NCBI GenBank assembly: GCA_030549175.1 | Contig: JAUKUA010000006.1 | Location: 3,410,001-3,474,000, forward strand | Direction: 5' to 3' | Length of the DNA: 64,000 bases | Source of the DNA: Lasiosphaeris hirsuta | Taxonomy: Eukaryota > Ascomycota > Sordariomycetes > Sordariales > Lasiosphaeriaceae | Position numbers and translations under genes: made by a program | In this document: positions 10,477-21,581 of the stretch, piece by piece | Numbering within the stretch: position 1 is the stretch's first letter | Layout of the letters: each line of letters starts with the position of its first letter | Notes under the pieces: model-generated | What the model saw: only the letters and a program-made list of their open reading frames with translations | Databases searched by the model: none | What the model was told of the DNA's origin: nothing

Positions 10477-13033
10477 ATGGCGACCACGCTCTCTGCCAGC
10501 GCCGAGGTACCCATCCGGTCGCAGTCTGTCAGGACGCGACGCCCGCCGACAGCATCGAGAGCCGACCCGCCGCTCCCACGGTCCGAGTCGTCGACGAGAG
10601 CCGAGTCCTCGCGCCCCCACCGCCGAAGCAGCCAGCGCTCGACAACGGCGCCGTCATCGCCCCGACACCAACCACCCCCCGAGGCCCCCGCGCCTCCTCC
10701 CGCCGCCAGCAATGTCGAGCCATCGAGCGAGCATCGTGACTCGACGGACCCAAAGGCCCGCAAGTCCCAGCACCGATACCGCACCGTCATTCCGGCCCCG
10801 TCTGGGAACTACGCTTTCATCAAGACAATTGGACAAGGTAGCATGGGTAAGGTCAAGCTAGCAAAAAAGGAGGGCACTAGCGAATTGGCAAGTTCCACCA
10901 CACACTGTCCACGCTTCTCCTTCTCCATCTAACGCGAGCCATTCTTCCCCCCGCAACAGGTTGCCTGCAAGATTATCGAGAGAGTGTCGCCCGACGACGG
11001 GCGCCAGAGCCGAGAAGAGCGGGAGAAGGCCGACGCCGCCAGGGAAGACCGTAACGCGCGCGAAGCTGCCATTGTCAGCCTCCTCAACCACCAGTACATC
11101 TGCGGCCTACGGGACAACCTGCGGACACGATGGCACTGGTACATGCTTTTCGAATACGTCAATGGCGGCCAGATGCTCGACTACATCATTTCACACGGCA
11201 AGCTTAAGGAGAAGCAGGCACGCAAGTTTGCGCGCCAGATAGCGAGCGCCGTCGATTATTGCCATCGAAACAGTATTGTGCATCGGGATTTGAAAATAGA
11301 GAACATCCTGATCAGCAAGACTGGCGATATCAAGATCATCGACTTCGGCCTCAGCAACCTCTTCTCCCCCGAAGATGATAGGAAACTCAAGACATATTGT
11401 GGCAGTCTTTATTTCGCTGCTCCCGAACTCCTCCAGGCGAAACCCTACACCGGGCCCGAGGTCGACGTCTGGAGTTTTGGTGTCGTTCTTTTCGTTCTGG
11501 TTTGTGGAAAGGTGCCATTCGACGACCAGTACATGCCCGCGCTCCACCAAAAGATCAAAAAGGGCGCCGTTGACTACCCCAACTGGCTTTCAACAGGTCA
11601 GTAATGGCAACCTAAAACCGACTGCCTTGTGCAGTTATGCTGATCCGCCTTTAGAATGCAAGCATTTGATTTCACGAATGTTGATGACGGATCCGAGGCA
11701 GCGAGCCACCATGCATGAGGTCATGAACCATCCCTGGATGGTGAAGGGCTACGGAGGGCCACCCGATAACTTTCTACCACACCGAGAGCCATTGGCATTA
11801 CCACTCGACCGCGAGGTCATCGAACAAATGACTGGCTTCAAGTTTGGCCACCCTGACCACATCGAAAAAGAATTGACGAGGAGGATCAAATCCCCCAAAT
11901 ACCAGGCGGCTGTCCGGCGTGTAGAGAGGGAAAAGGAAGCGCCACAAGTACCGCCAAAGGATGTCGAGAAGAGGCGTGGCTTCGGCTTCGACTTTTACAG
12001 GAGGAGAAACTCCATGACCAGTCGGGAGACGCTCACAAATGCGAGCTCCGAGGGACTAGTGTTGGGCGAAGATCCCCTCAACGCGTTTGACCCGCTGATC
12101 TCAATCTACTACCTCGTCCGCGAAAAGATCGACCGCGAAAAGAGCGAGCTGCAGGCCCCCCCTAAAGCGGTGCAGCCGCCTCCGTCCCCGCCGCAGTCAC
12201 AGTCGCTCCAAGTGCCCCCTTCCCCTATCGCACGGCCGAGAGAAAAACACTCCCTTGCCGAGATCATTCCACCGCCTCAGCCGGCGCACACCGAATCCCG
12301 TAGCCGGCAGAGGGCAAGGTCGCACAGCGAAGATCAAGCCCGGGAGCCTGTCAAGAATGGGCTCCTGTCGCCGGACATGATACCCGCCAAGAAGGAAGGC
12401 ACGGCAGCCAGCATTCTCCGGAGGCTGAGCACACGCGACAGGCGGAAGGAACCGCCACCCGAACCCAAGACGAGTGGGACAGTGCGGGGCGTTTCGATGC
12501 GGGCTAAGTCCCTAGGGCATGCGCGTCGGGAGAGCATCCAGGCACGGAGAGCTAAGCGGGAGGCGGAAGCCCGCGATCAGCAGCCAGTGCGGGAGGAGAC
12601 AGACGCGGAGCTCGGCGAGAACGAAAATGAACCAGAGGGCGAAACCAGCGGCGGCTCAAACGAGCGGCTGGAGCCAGAAGACCCAGACCTCTCCAAGCCG
12701 GTGTATCTCAAGGGCATCTTCAGCGTGTCGACAACATCGACACGGCCGCTGCCCGAGATTCGGGCCGATATCAAGCGAGTGCTCAAGCAGGTCGGGGTCG
12801 ACTACACCGAGATCAAGGGCGGGTTTAGCTGTGTTCACTCGCCGAGCATCAAGGCGGATGAGGCCAGCCAGCAATTTGAGCCAACGGTGGCGGACGGCGA
12901 GATCCGGTTCGAAATTCTGATCGTCAAGGTGCCGATTGTGAATCTGCACGGCGTGCAGTTCAAGAAGGTCGGGGGCAACACGTGGCAGTACAAGGCCATG
13001 GCCGAGCACATTCTGAAGGACTTGAGGCTATGA
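10477..13033 (+). CDS. kin1: Serine/threonine protein kinase Kin1 (MARK/PAR-1 family)
   Basis: Cell-polarity kinase of the Kin1/PAR-1/MARK family, expected at the cell cortex and septa. Exons: 10477-10887, 10960-11596 and 11655-13033, giving 808 residues. The N-terminal ~100 residues are Ser/Pro/Arg-rich and disordered. The kinase domain shows the glycine loop IGQGSMGKV (118-126), VACK with the ATP-contacting lysine (K141), [10 protein letters not shown] (catalytic D247), DFG at 265-267 and APE at 291-293. A long Ser/Pro/Glu-rich linker leads to a C-terminal KA1 membrane-binding domain ending [15 protein letters not shown]. The first intron has a GC donor (GCAAGT) and falls between L137 and V138, right before the VACK motif; its AG acceptor is standard. 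At 808 residues it is somewhat shorter than yeast Kin1/Kin2. Confidence 0.93.
10888..10959 (+). other. GC-AG intron in kin1
   Basis: The 72-bp intron begins GCAAGT and ends CAACAG. No GT donor nearby keeps the phase and joins TSEL to VACKII, so the non-canonical GC donor is the only reading that restores the kinase fold. Confidence 0.85.
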
Positions 13034-13801
13034 GGAGCGGGCTCATTCCGGAAGAGGGGCGCGGACGTGAGTTGGATGGCGGATGTTGGGTAAAGCCGCG
13101 CCGGGCGAAGGTGGTACATAGGGGCGGCGGCGGCGGCGGCGGCGGCGGCTGGGTATTCGAGCGACGGGATGCCAGTATGATATTTAATACAGATGTTGAA
13201 CGGCAAGCAAGATAGCATTTTTGGTTTTGTTCTTTTTCTGTTGCTCTTCTCTTGGTCTGCTTGGGGGGTTTGGGTGTTACTCAGCAAGTGGTTTGGTGTG
13301 TGCTTTGGGGGCTCAGCTGGAGCTTGTTCTTTTTTTTTCTGTTTCCTTGTTTTTGGAAGGCATCCATGGGAGGCACTCATTGAGCAAAGCAAAATTACAC
13401 AACATAATTTTTTTTTAAACTTCGTATGAAGTAGTCAAAATTGGATCGGGTTGGATTGTGTGTATCTTGGTCCGTAGACAGGGTTGAAGCAATGGCTTCG
13501 GCCAGCTTGAGAAGCATGAGGTTGAAGTTCAAGATGAGTGAAGTTGGTTGTCGGGACCGAACTGTTCTTCAAGTTTCCTGTCCCTCGGGTCCAGCCCTCT
13601 CGGTGCTAGGTATCATGATTGATGAGGGGCGAGGATATGCGACAATTGTTGTACAGGATGATACAGCGTGATGCACATGATTTGCGACAGGAGAATGACA
13701 TGCTCGACCAGGGCTTTTCGATGAAGACTTCATCAACCTGCTACCCCCTTCCCTAGGATGACCAAATATATATATGTCCTGACCAAACCCCCAACCCTCA
13801 A
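13034..13801. other. 3' flank between convergent genes
   Basis: About 770 bp between kin1 and the small gene transcribed towards it. It holds a (GGC)9 repeat and T-rich tracts typical of 3' UTRs, and no gene that I can support. Confidence 0.5.
13123..13149 (+). repeat. (GGC)9 trinucleotide repeat
   Basis: Nine perfect GGC units about 90 bp after the kin1 stop codon, presumably within its 3' UTR. Confidence 0.85.
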
Positions 13802-14165
13802 CTACGCCTTAGAATCTTCCTCCCCAGTCGTACTCGCCTCCTCCTTCCCCATAACCTTGGGCAAGAACTTGAACCTACACTTGTCAGCCTAGATCTTCAC
13901 CGTGGGAAAAACAAACTCACCACGCCAGCCCCTCCATCGTCGCCAACACCGCAAACACCCCCCAGAACACCATGCGCGCCCGCGGGTTCGGCACGATGCT
14001 CTTCAGCGAGAAGGCGGGGTACGACGGATTCTGATCCGACTCCGGCTTGGGGTTGCTTGCTCGAAGGCGGCGTGATGTTGAGAAGAGTGCGGAGGGTTGT
14101 TGGAGGGCGCGGGGGGCGATGGCTGATGGCCTGAGCAGGCTGCGGGCGGCGGTTATGGTTGACAT
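13802..14165 (-). CDS. Small predicted mitochondrial single-pass membrane protein
   Basis: Two exons, 13921-14165 and 13802-13874, joined through a canonical GTGAGT...TAG intron, encode 105 residues. The N-terminus (MSTITAARSLLRPSAIAPRA) is rich in Arg, Ser and Ala and lacks acidic residues, as expected of a mitochondrial presequence; LFSTSRRL resembles a processing site. One hydrophobic span, MVFWGVFAVLATMEGLAWW, follows at about residues 65-83, then a short charged tail (KFLPKVMGKEE). This layout is common among small inner-membrane subunits and assembly factors of the respiratory chain. I do not recognise the family, so the location is inferred from composition only. Confidence 0.7.
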
Positions 14166-14715
14166 TTTGGTTGGGGGTGATGTTTATATGTTTAGAGGCT
14201 GGTGTTTCGCGGTGTTTGTTTGGGATGTTTGGCAATCATGGATCTGCTGTCGCCTTATAGCGGCGTGGTGAGGGCATGGGGGATATTGTTGTGAGCCAGT
14301 TTTCCCTGTTGTGTGTGGCCAGTGCCAGTTATGGCCAGCCGCGACCAACAATCCCTTACGTTTAGGAACCTTTGTTATCTGGGGAACACGGGGATCAGAG
14401 TGTCAGTCCGTAATGCTTGGCCGTTATGGCCATGTCTCGGGTTACACAGCGGCACGGCCCATCACCGATTTCTCCCGCATCCCGTTCCGGGCTTGGGCGT
14501 AATACGGGGGAATAATAAGCAGACACGATCAGTAGGGGCATCCCCCCACGTTCGTCTCCACGGGGCACAAAATGGCACGCGAGCGGGAAAGGATAAGTCT
14601 AGTTCACATTTCCCGGATCACTATTTACAGCCCTGAGTGAGATACACGTTGCCCCTCCGGCGCGACATTATGTTCCCCAGCATACAACAATTTCTCACTT
14701 TACACAACTAGGCGC
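14166..14715. other. Intergenic region
   Basis: About 550 bp holding the promoter of the small mitochondrial-type gene and the 3' flank of srs2. No further gene or repeat is seen. Confidence 0.5.
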
Positions 14716-17700
14716 TTATGACGGCCGATGGATAGTCAACGGCTTAAACGGCTTTCGCAGCTTCGCCATGGGCCCAATTATCTCTCTGCCTAGCCCGGGT
14801 GGTCTCCTAAACCCACCGCCGAGACCCTTGGGCAGATTGTACGTCGTCGAATGTAGACAGGCTGCGGCCCTGGTTGGCGACGGGGGCGGCTCATTTTCAT
14901 CTTTGTCCGCAGGAGCGGGGTTTGCTACGTCGGCCTTGACCGGGGAGCTGGAGAAATTGTAGTGCTTGCGCCCGGCTACCGGCGTAGTCGCAGTTTGTAC
15001 AGGTCGTGACAGCTTCACGCTTCCCAGCTTGTGTTCCGCAAGATTGGGGTCGATTACCTCCTTGGGCGGGTTTACGGCGCGTGGTATCCCGAATGAGCCA
15101 TGCGCCGATATGTTGCCGCCTGGTTTAGCTGCTTGCACAACTGGCCTGCCGGTGCATGATGCTGGCGGCCGCGAACCTGAAGCGGAAGTCGGCGCGGTGG
15201 CCGTGCTGCTACCGGAGGCGCTCCTCACAAATCCAATTATGCTCTGCTGGTCCGCCGACCGCCGGTTAGCTGGTTTCTTCCTTGCCTCTTCGGTTTTGGC
15301 GTTGGCTTCCGCTGTTGCGGCTGCAACCGCGAGAGCTACCTGCTTTGATCCAGCACTGACAAAGCCAGGCAGGGCGGCCACGGTGAAGCCAGAGGATTGC
15401 TCCATCGTGGTTGCGTATCCCTTATGCCATAGGGGCTCTTCGCCATTGTCTTGGCCCATGACGGGGGCCTGCAGTCTGGGCCGTTTTGAACGAGGCGCAT
15501 ATGAGGGAGCACCATCTCGGTTGTCTGACTCTTGCTGACGTGCTTCCGGGTCAATAGGGAATAGGTTATCCTCAATGTTGTACATTGGTGGAAGACCCTT
15601 GAAGATGGTCTGCTCAGATGGCAACCCTCGCCGGAGAATTTGAGCAATTTGGCTCACCACTTGACGGTCAAGACAAGGCCCCTTCTTAGCAAAGCTGCTG
15701 CTGATAGGAGAGACAAAGGCGGAGAGCTCGGTGCGGTCGCTATTCGCACCCGAACCATAAAGCGGACAGCTGAGATACAGCAGAGACTGCGCTCTTGTCA
15801 TGGCCACATAAAGAAGTCTTCGTTCCTCGTCTCCATCTTCCGAGCGTGAGTGTGGGATCACGCCATTATACACGGCGGGGACGAAGACGACAGGCCACTC
15901 AAGGCCCTTGGCTGCGTGGATAGTCGAAATCGTTATAAGGGGCTTTGCCTTTTCGCCGTCTTGCCCCTTTTGCGCATCGGCCGCCAGAGCAACGTTGGCT
16001 AGAAATCGCGGAAGAACCTCGATATCGGCAGCCTGCTCCAAACCCTCGATTTCCGGCAGGGTGTCATCGTCTTTGGCTTTTGCTAGGTCGCGTTCGAAAT
16101 CCGTAGCTAGATTGACGAATTCCTGTACATTTGCCCATTTTTGCTCATGGTCCTCGGGGTTGGAGTCTTGAAGGAACTTCTGGAAATCCAGAGCCTTTAA
16201 AAGCTGTTCAATAAGCTCCCCAAGTCCGCGAGTAGACCTGGCCTCATCATTGGATGCGTGAGGTTCTGCAAGTTTCTTCCTCAGAGCATCAACGTGGCGG
16301 CAGAGACCACCGCTCAGCTTTTGCTCAGCGTGCTTTGTTACCTTTGTTTTAGCAATCCTATCACCCCTGAAATGCTTGACCAACAAAGTCCAGAGGCTCA
16401 ATGAGGAGCGCTCAGCCTCGTCAACAAGAGACTTGATAGTTCCTTCACCGATCCCTCGCTTTGGGACGTTCATAATTCTCGCAAGGGCGTCGTTATTTTC
16501 AGGCTGATGGATCACGCGGAGGTAGTCAAGGAGGGTTTTGATCTCAGCCCGGTCGTAGAACTTAAAACCGCCGACCATCTTGTAAGGGATCCCGGCCTTC
16601 CCTAGGGCACTTTCAACATGCCTCGATAGCGCTGCAGACCGTAGTAGAATCGCTATATCGCTGTGGTTCAGCATTGAGCCTGTCATCAAGACCGTCCGCC
16701 GAATCTCGGAAACGATCCAATCTGCTTCGGCTGAAGCACTCTTCAACCTGCGAAGGACTGGGCGGGACCCCTTGCGGTGAACAGATGTCAATTTCTTTTG
16801 GTATCGCTTTTTGTCTTGCTCTATGACCTGCAGAGACAAATTGAGAATAGACTGAGACGAGCGATAGTTCTCCTCGAGAGCAATCTCGTCGGTATTACGG
16901 AAGTCGCGGAGCAGGCGCCAGAGATTCCGAATCTCCGCCGATCGCCACCCATAGATACTCTGATCTGGATCGCTGACAATGGTGATTCTGCTGTGCCGTT
17001 GAGCAAAAAGTTTCATTAGTTCGTACTGAATCCCGTTGGTGTCCTGATACTCGTCGATGAGAACGGTCTGTATATTTGACACACAGTTTGGGTGGCTGCG
17101 CAGGAGTTCGACGCAGCGAACAAGGAGGTCGTCGTAATCCATCAGGTTAGACGCTTCGAGATGCTTCTGATACTCATCGTAGCAGATCTGGTATTCCTGT
17201 GAGCCCGCAGTGAGCTTGGCAGTCTGCTTCTTCACGGCCGCGGATTCCACCTCCGTGCCGCCGGCTTTCTTTTTGCTAATCCAACTGCGGGCAACGGGCG
17301 GGTCGATGGTGAGCTGCAGTCTTTTGCAGATCCTGTCGATAATGGACCGCGAGTCGCCATCGTCGGCAATGCCAAACTTGGGTTGCAAACCAATCAGCCG
17401 GCCGTAGGCGGCGAGATAGCGACGGGCAATGCTGTGGAAGGTGCCCAGCACGATCATCTTCTCGCGGCCACCACCGAGCGCGCGGCCGATGCGCTCCTTC
17501 ATCTCCTTGGCGGCCTTGACGGTGAAGGTAGCTACGACGACATCTTGAGGCCGATAACCTACGTGGTCGACGAGCCATACGACGCGTGATGTCAGGGTGT
17601 GGGTTTTGCCGCTTCCCGGACCAGCGAGAATGGCGACGGTGGACGAGTCCGACATGACGGCGCGTCGCTGCGCACTGTTTAGGCTGTCAAGAATCGAGGC

Positions 17701-17745
17701 GCCGTTTTTTGGCGGCGCAGAAGCCATCTCGCGCCTTGGGTTCAT
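14716..17745 (-). CDS. srs2: UvrD/PcrA-family DNA helicase Srs2
   Basis: Superfamily 1A 3'-5' DNA helicase. In yeast, Srs2 strips Rad51 filaments and limits unscheduled recombination in the nucleus. A single exon encodes 1,009 residues, starting at MNPRREMASAPPKNG; an in-frame Met seven residues later is an alternative start. The N-terminal motor begins LNSAQRRAV (Q motif) and AGPGSGKTHT (Walker A). VLIDEYQDTN is the Walker B/DEYQD box, SDPDQSIYGWRSA is motif III, and TIHAAKGLEWPVVF plus YVAMTRAQ are the late motifs. The last ~300 residues are low-complexity, matching the regulatory tail where Srs2 binds Rad51, PCNA and SUMO. Yeast Srs2 is somewhat longer (1,174). No intron is needed anywhere. 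Confidence 0.92.
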   Translation of the reverse strand: MNPRREMASAPPKNGASILDSLNSAQRRAVMSDSSTVAILAGPGSGKTHTLTSRVVWLVDHVGYRPQDVVVATFTVKAAKEMKERIGRALGGGREKMIVLGTFHSIARRYLAAYGRLIGLQPKFGIADDGDSRSIIDRICKRLQLTIDPPVARSWISKKKAGGTEVESAAVKKQTAKLTAGSQEYQICYDEYQKHLEASNLMDYDDLLVRCVELLRSHPNCVSNIQTVLIDEYQDTNGIQYELMKLFAQRHSRITIVSDPDQSIYGWRSAEIRNLWRLLRDFRNTDEIALEENYRSSQSILNLSLQVIEQDKKRYQKKLTSVHRKGSRPVLRRLKSASAEADWIVSEIRRTVLMTGSMLNHSDIAILLRSAALSRHVESALGKAGIPYKMVGGFKFYDRAEIKTLLDYLRVIHQPENNDALARIMNVPKRGIGEGTIKSLVDEAERSSLSLWTLLVKHFRGDRIAKTKVTKHAEQKLSGGLCRHVDALRKKLAEPHASNDEARSTRGLGELIEQLLKALDFQKFLQDSNPEDHEQKWANVQEFVNLATDFERDLAKAKDDDTLPEIEGLEQAADIEVLPRFLANVALAADAQKGQDGEKAKPLITISTIHAAKGLEWPVVFVPAVYNGVIPHSRSEDGDEERRLLYVAMTRAQSLLYLSCPLYGSGANSDRTELSAFVSPISSSFAKKGPCLDRQVVSQIAQILRRGLPSEQTIFKGLPPMYNIEDNLFPIDPEARQQESDNRDGAPSYAPRSKRPRLQAPVMGQDNGEEPLWHKGYATTMEQSSGFTVAALPGFVSAGSKQVALAVAAATAEANAKTEEARKKPANRRSADQQSIIGFVRSASGSSTATAPTSASGSRPPASCTGRPVVQAAKPGGNISAHGSFGIPRAVNPPKEVIDPNLAEHKLGSVKLSRPVQTATTPVAGRKHYNFSSSPVKADVANPAPADKDENEPPPSPTRAAACLHSTTYNLPKGLGGGFRRPPGLGREIIGPMAKLRKPFKPLTIHRPS

Positions 17746-19901
17746 TCAGCCAAAGGGAAAGAGCATCTGGTTTAGCAAGAGGGGAAGAGCGGGATGCCGG
17801 ACGTGGACGCTGTGGTCCGGATGGACGCTGATGGGTGCTGAAACAAGGCCTCCATTTCTCAATAAGACGCGAGCTGGTCCACACTTTGCACCGCGAGAAC
17901 ATGTGATGCTGATGCACAGACCACGCTGCGACACGCCAGTCTGGAAGACTCGGGAACAATACGTCTAAGCTTTTACATTGTTTGAAGCTACACGACCCAT
18001 ATAATCCCCTGTACAATTTTTTCAAGTCAAATTTTCATATTTTATCCTCTCAAGGTTATTTAGATGCTAGGCCATACTGCTGTTCCACAATTATTCCTCA
18101 AAAGAATGAGGAGAGGCGTCAATGCCGCCCAGACACGTGACCTTCACCAGTCTGTTTTAAGGTTACAAGTCAAAATGCTAATGCTCTATTTCAGTGAAGT
18201 ACACTAGATATGCCGCACGACAATGGGTATCCCCATTGTCCCGTGTGGATCTTCCCAGAGATGGGACATTTCGCTTTTGCCACTCTAAACATTTTTTTGA
18301 CCTTTTTGTTTCTCTCACCTCCCAGCTGTTTTGAAAGCGTCCGTCGAATCCCACGTCCGAATCCGCGCAATCCCTCTGTCTGTTTGGCCTAGTAGAATAA
18401 TGAGTGCGATTTGTCTTGGACTCAGTTCGATTTCTGGGAAGCTACTATTTTTTGGGCGAAGGATTCGAGCCTCCAAGCTTATCTAGTCCGAGGCGGGTAA
18501 TTCGAAAGGATTTACTGCGTACATACCTATTGATTGCTTGCCTTGCACGATTGGAAAAGGGCCGTGCCCCCAGCGTCGCTAAGTAGATCATCATCACCTG
18601 CACCATTCCTATAAGATGCTCCCTATTGATCGGGCTGCTGAGCAGAATCCCGGTGTTTGGTCTCTATTTTCCAAAGGGAGCCGGCCCTGCATCACACAAA
18701 TTGGTCTGCGCTCGGATCAATAGCCTCATTTGTTAGAAACAAAGCCGATCAACACCACACAGACAGCAAGTTAATAGCATGGCCTCTCATTGGAGTTGCA
18801 GCTTGTTGCCGGCTGCGTGAGTCTCTGCGTCGCACACTGAGCACAGCGGGTGGTCCGAATGGGGTTTTCGGTTGGTGTCATGAATGAGGTGCGTGGTGTT
18901 GGTGACGGGGGCTGAAAAGCACCATTGAAGCCAAGCAAACTGCCGCCGCTTACAATTGTGACGCTGGATCGGGAATGGAACCATCACATTTCTGGACCCT
19001 AGCATGATAGTTAGGCTGTGAGGGCTGCCAGGGACGCGCTCGGGAGCTGCCATGGCATGGCAGAGAGGAGCCTCATTGGGGGCGCTTTAGGTGTTCCCCC
19101 TGTGTCCTGCGTGCTCTCTGCGTGGGCTCTCTGCACAAGCACGAGAAGCCCTCATGATGCAAGTTGGGTGACGCTAATCGCCGTGATGGGACTCGCTGGC
19201 GTGCGTCGAGTTTCTCCTGTAGGGTACCAGACAGAAAAGACGACGCAGCATCGCTTTCGGAGGTCACCCGGCGGGACGGCGAGGGGGGGGGGGACACTGG
19301 GGGACACTGAGCAGCTCACAGGGAGGAAAAGAGGGGCATCGATGGACAGGGGTCGATGCAGGCAGATGGCGGGGGATTGGCGAGATTCGCTGAGGGCATT
19401 TGGTGCCAGCCAATGGCAGGGCGATCTTTGCCGCTCACCCACCTGTGCTATCAGACTGGCCCGTCCAACCAGCTCACGCAGATGGGCGCGCAACTCCCGC
19501 TCCCGCAGTCGAGCACCCGGCTCAGCACCCCCGTAGGGTCGCTCGCTCTGGCGCTATTTCGAGTCTGTCATGCACGCCCTCCATGTGCCTGGCCCGGAAC
19601 CCAGCAAGTCACAGTCAATTTCACATCGCCACGGCCAGTGCCTGCCAATCCCCGCCGCCCCAGTCCCTCCGCCCGCTGGTCTGCCCGATACAAGGCCACT
19701 CGCTTGAGCTTCGCTGCGTCTCAACAGCCGCTATATACCCAGTACCTGCCTCGACCCGTCCGTCTTCCGTCGTCAACTCGGTGTCCTCCCTCTGCATCTC
19801 AGTCATAACGTGTTTCGGCATGGCGCAACCCATGAAGCTTTCATGAAGTACAACAGCCCCTCAGGACTCCTCGGACCACATCGCCCGACCTGACCTCCAT
19901 C
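17746..19901. other. Divergent intergenic region
   Basis: About 2.2 kb between srs2 and the membrane-protein gene. Short open frames occur on both strands but none shows domain content or splice continuity. There are G/C homopolymer patches near 19285, and a T-arm-like string at about 18468 was judged not to be a tRNA. Confidence 0.45.
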
Positions 19902-21581
19902 ATGCGCTCGGCCGCGCCTTCTTATAACCACTTCGCTGTGCTTCGCTTCTTCTCTGCCTCTTGGCTTGTCCTTCCTCTTTGCGCTGCTGTGCCGTCCAAC
20001 CTTTTGCTGCTCAAGAGATCCAACCCTCTCAACATCGATTGGGACCCCGCCCCGCCGCCAGAGCTAGGTCCGCCGCTGTCAGCGACCGCCATCCGTGATC
20101 CTGCTTTTCTCCCAGCCCAGATCGGCGGCATTGTCGGATCGTACGCCCTTTCATTGGTGCTGGTCGCCCTCATCCTTCTTGCGCTCTCCCGAACACGCCG
20201 TGAACACCTAAGGGCCTCGGAACTTCCCGAGCAAGAACGGAACGTAATCCAGTTTAACCCCTTCCCGGCACCCTTCGGGCTCCAGAGTGAGGAAGAGTAC
20301 AAGAGAGCGCTTCAGCACGGCGAAGTTCCCAAGAGCGGGCACATCAAAAACTTCTCGCTCCCATCCAACGGGCCCCTCAGTCCCTCGAAGTCCGGCCCGC
20401 TCAGCCCGGCAAAGTCCCAACACTCAGTATTCACTATCTCATCGCTGACCTCGACGGTCCTCGCTGCTGGTGCCGATCTCTCAGTTGACCAAAAAGTCGT
20501 CCAGGCCGATAGAAACATGGCCCAATCACAGCTAGAAGACATGTATAAGTACGTTATGGAGCAGGAAGAGGCCAGGGCCGCCGGCCGGGAGTACCAAGGA
20601 CCCCCTCTGCCTTCGCCTTCAAACCGGTCCGGCCCCCAGAGCCCAGTGTCTCCAGGAATGAAGAGGGAGAGAAACAAGCCGGCAGGCCTCAACCTCGCGA
20701 GAGAAGAGAGGACGCAGTCGCGCAGCTCCTCTCTGCTTTCGTTCCTCCGGTCGCCCCGCAGGAGCAAGAACCCCCAGGGAATGTCGATCTCATCCCCTAT
20801 CATCACCCCGATGTCGGCCACTTTCCCCCCGCAAGAGGATCAAGAAATGAACGCAATGCCATCCCGCCATTACTCTGCCGTTCCCCCACCCCCGGTGCCA
20901 TCTGATCTACCCTTCCGCCGCGCAGCTAGCGGCCTGCCGACCCCCGAAATGTCCCCCACCACCAACCAGAGCATTGGTGAACGCATCGACGCTGCACTTA
21001 ACCGACCGCCGACCTCCGGTGGCCGTTCGACACGCGAGGACAGAGGCGCATCGCACGCGCGCGACGTGTCGGCCGGGACGAGCGGAGAGAACAGCGATGC
21101 TGAGCCCGTATCGGCCGTGTCGGAGAAGTCGACGTCGGGCCTCGTCGGACTGCCGACGTCACCAAAGCCGGGCGTCAACCGCTTTCCCAGCCTCGACTCC
21201 TTGCCATCCCTCCCGTCGTCGCCCAAGCCGGGCTCGACCTTCAGCCGTAGCAATGCGCCGTCGGCCATCCGCGCTGGCGGTGCACTGCCCCTACGAGCCT
21301 ATGAGCCCAGCTTGGCAAGCCCGTCGGCCGCCAGCCACCAGAGCACCAAGCAAACTGTCTTTACGCGCGCCGCCCCGGGCCCCATGTCGCCAGGCTTGAT
21401 GACGGGCCAGCGGACGCCGTGGACGGGTGCTCCTGTCCCATACACACCCTACCAGCCCTTCTCTCCCGTCGTCCCTATCACTCCTAGCTTGGTGACCCGG
21501 GCCGATCGCAAGAGAATGAGGAAGTTCGAGCCCAAGACACCCACCGTGGAGATGGTGAGGGGTGAGGATGACGTTTGGTAA
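19902..21581 (+). CDS. Ser/Pro-rich single-pass membrane protein, function unknown
   Basis: An intronless frame of 559 residues. A hydrophobic segment after residue 12 (LRFFSASWLVLPLCAAV) looks like a signal peptide. It is followed by a short extracytoplasmic linker and a clear membrane span, IGGIVGSYALSLVLVALIL (about 73-91). The remaining ~460 residues are predicted cytosolic and disordered, dominated by Ser, Pro, Arg and Lys, with repeated S-P sites such as LSPSKSGPLSPAKSQ that suit proline-directed kinases. The C-terminus (KTPTVEMVRGEDDVW) is more ordered-looking and acidic. Bulk codon use is consistent with a real gene. I do not recognise a family; the topology resembles fungal cell-surface or sensor proteins, which is inference only. 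Confidence 0.72.
   Translation: MRSAAPSYNHFAVLRFFSASWLVLPLCAAVPSNLLLLKRSNPLNIDWDPAPPPELGPPLSATAIRDPAFLPAQIGGIVGSYALSLVLVALILLALSRTRREHLRASELPEQERNVIQFNPFPAPFGLQSEEEYKRALQHGEVPKSGHIKNFSLPSNGPLSPSKSGPLSPAKSQHSVFTISSLTSTVLAAGADLSVDQKVVQADRNMAQSQLEDMYKYVMEQEEARAAGREYQGPPLPSPSNRSGPQSPVSPGMKRERNKPAGLNLAREERTQSRSSSLLSFLRSPRRSKNPQGMSISSPIITPMSATFPPQEDQEMNAMPSRHYSAVPPPPVPSDLPFRRAASGLPTPEMSPTTNQSIGERIDAALNRPPTSGGRSTREDRGASHARDVSAGTSGENSDAEPVSAVSEKSTSGLVGLPTSPKPGVNRFPSLDSLPSLPSSPKPGSTFSRSNAPSAIRAGGALPLRAYEPSLASPSAASHQSTKQTVFTRAAPGPMSPGLMTGQRTPWTGAPVPYTPYQPFSPVVPITPSLVTRADRKRMRKFEPKTPTVEMVRGEDDVW

Noticed and set aside
18462..18490. String ggattcgagcc, whose complement looks like a tRNA T-arm
   Set aside because: No matching acceptor stem, D-arm or anticodon arm can be drawn around it on the minus strand, and the T-loop would start with C instead of T.
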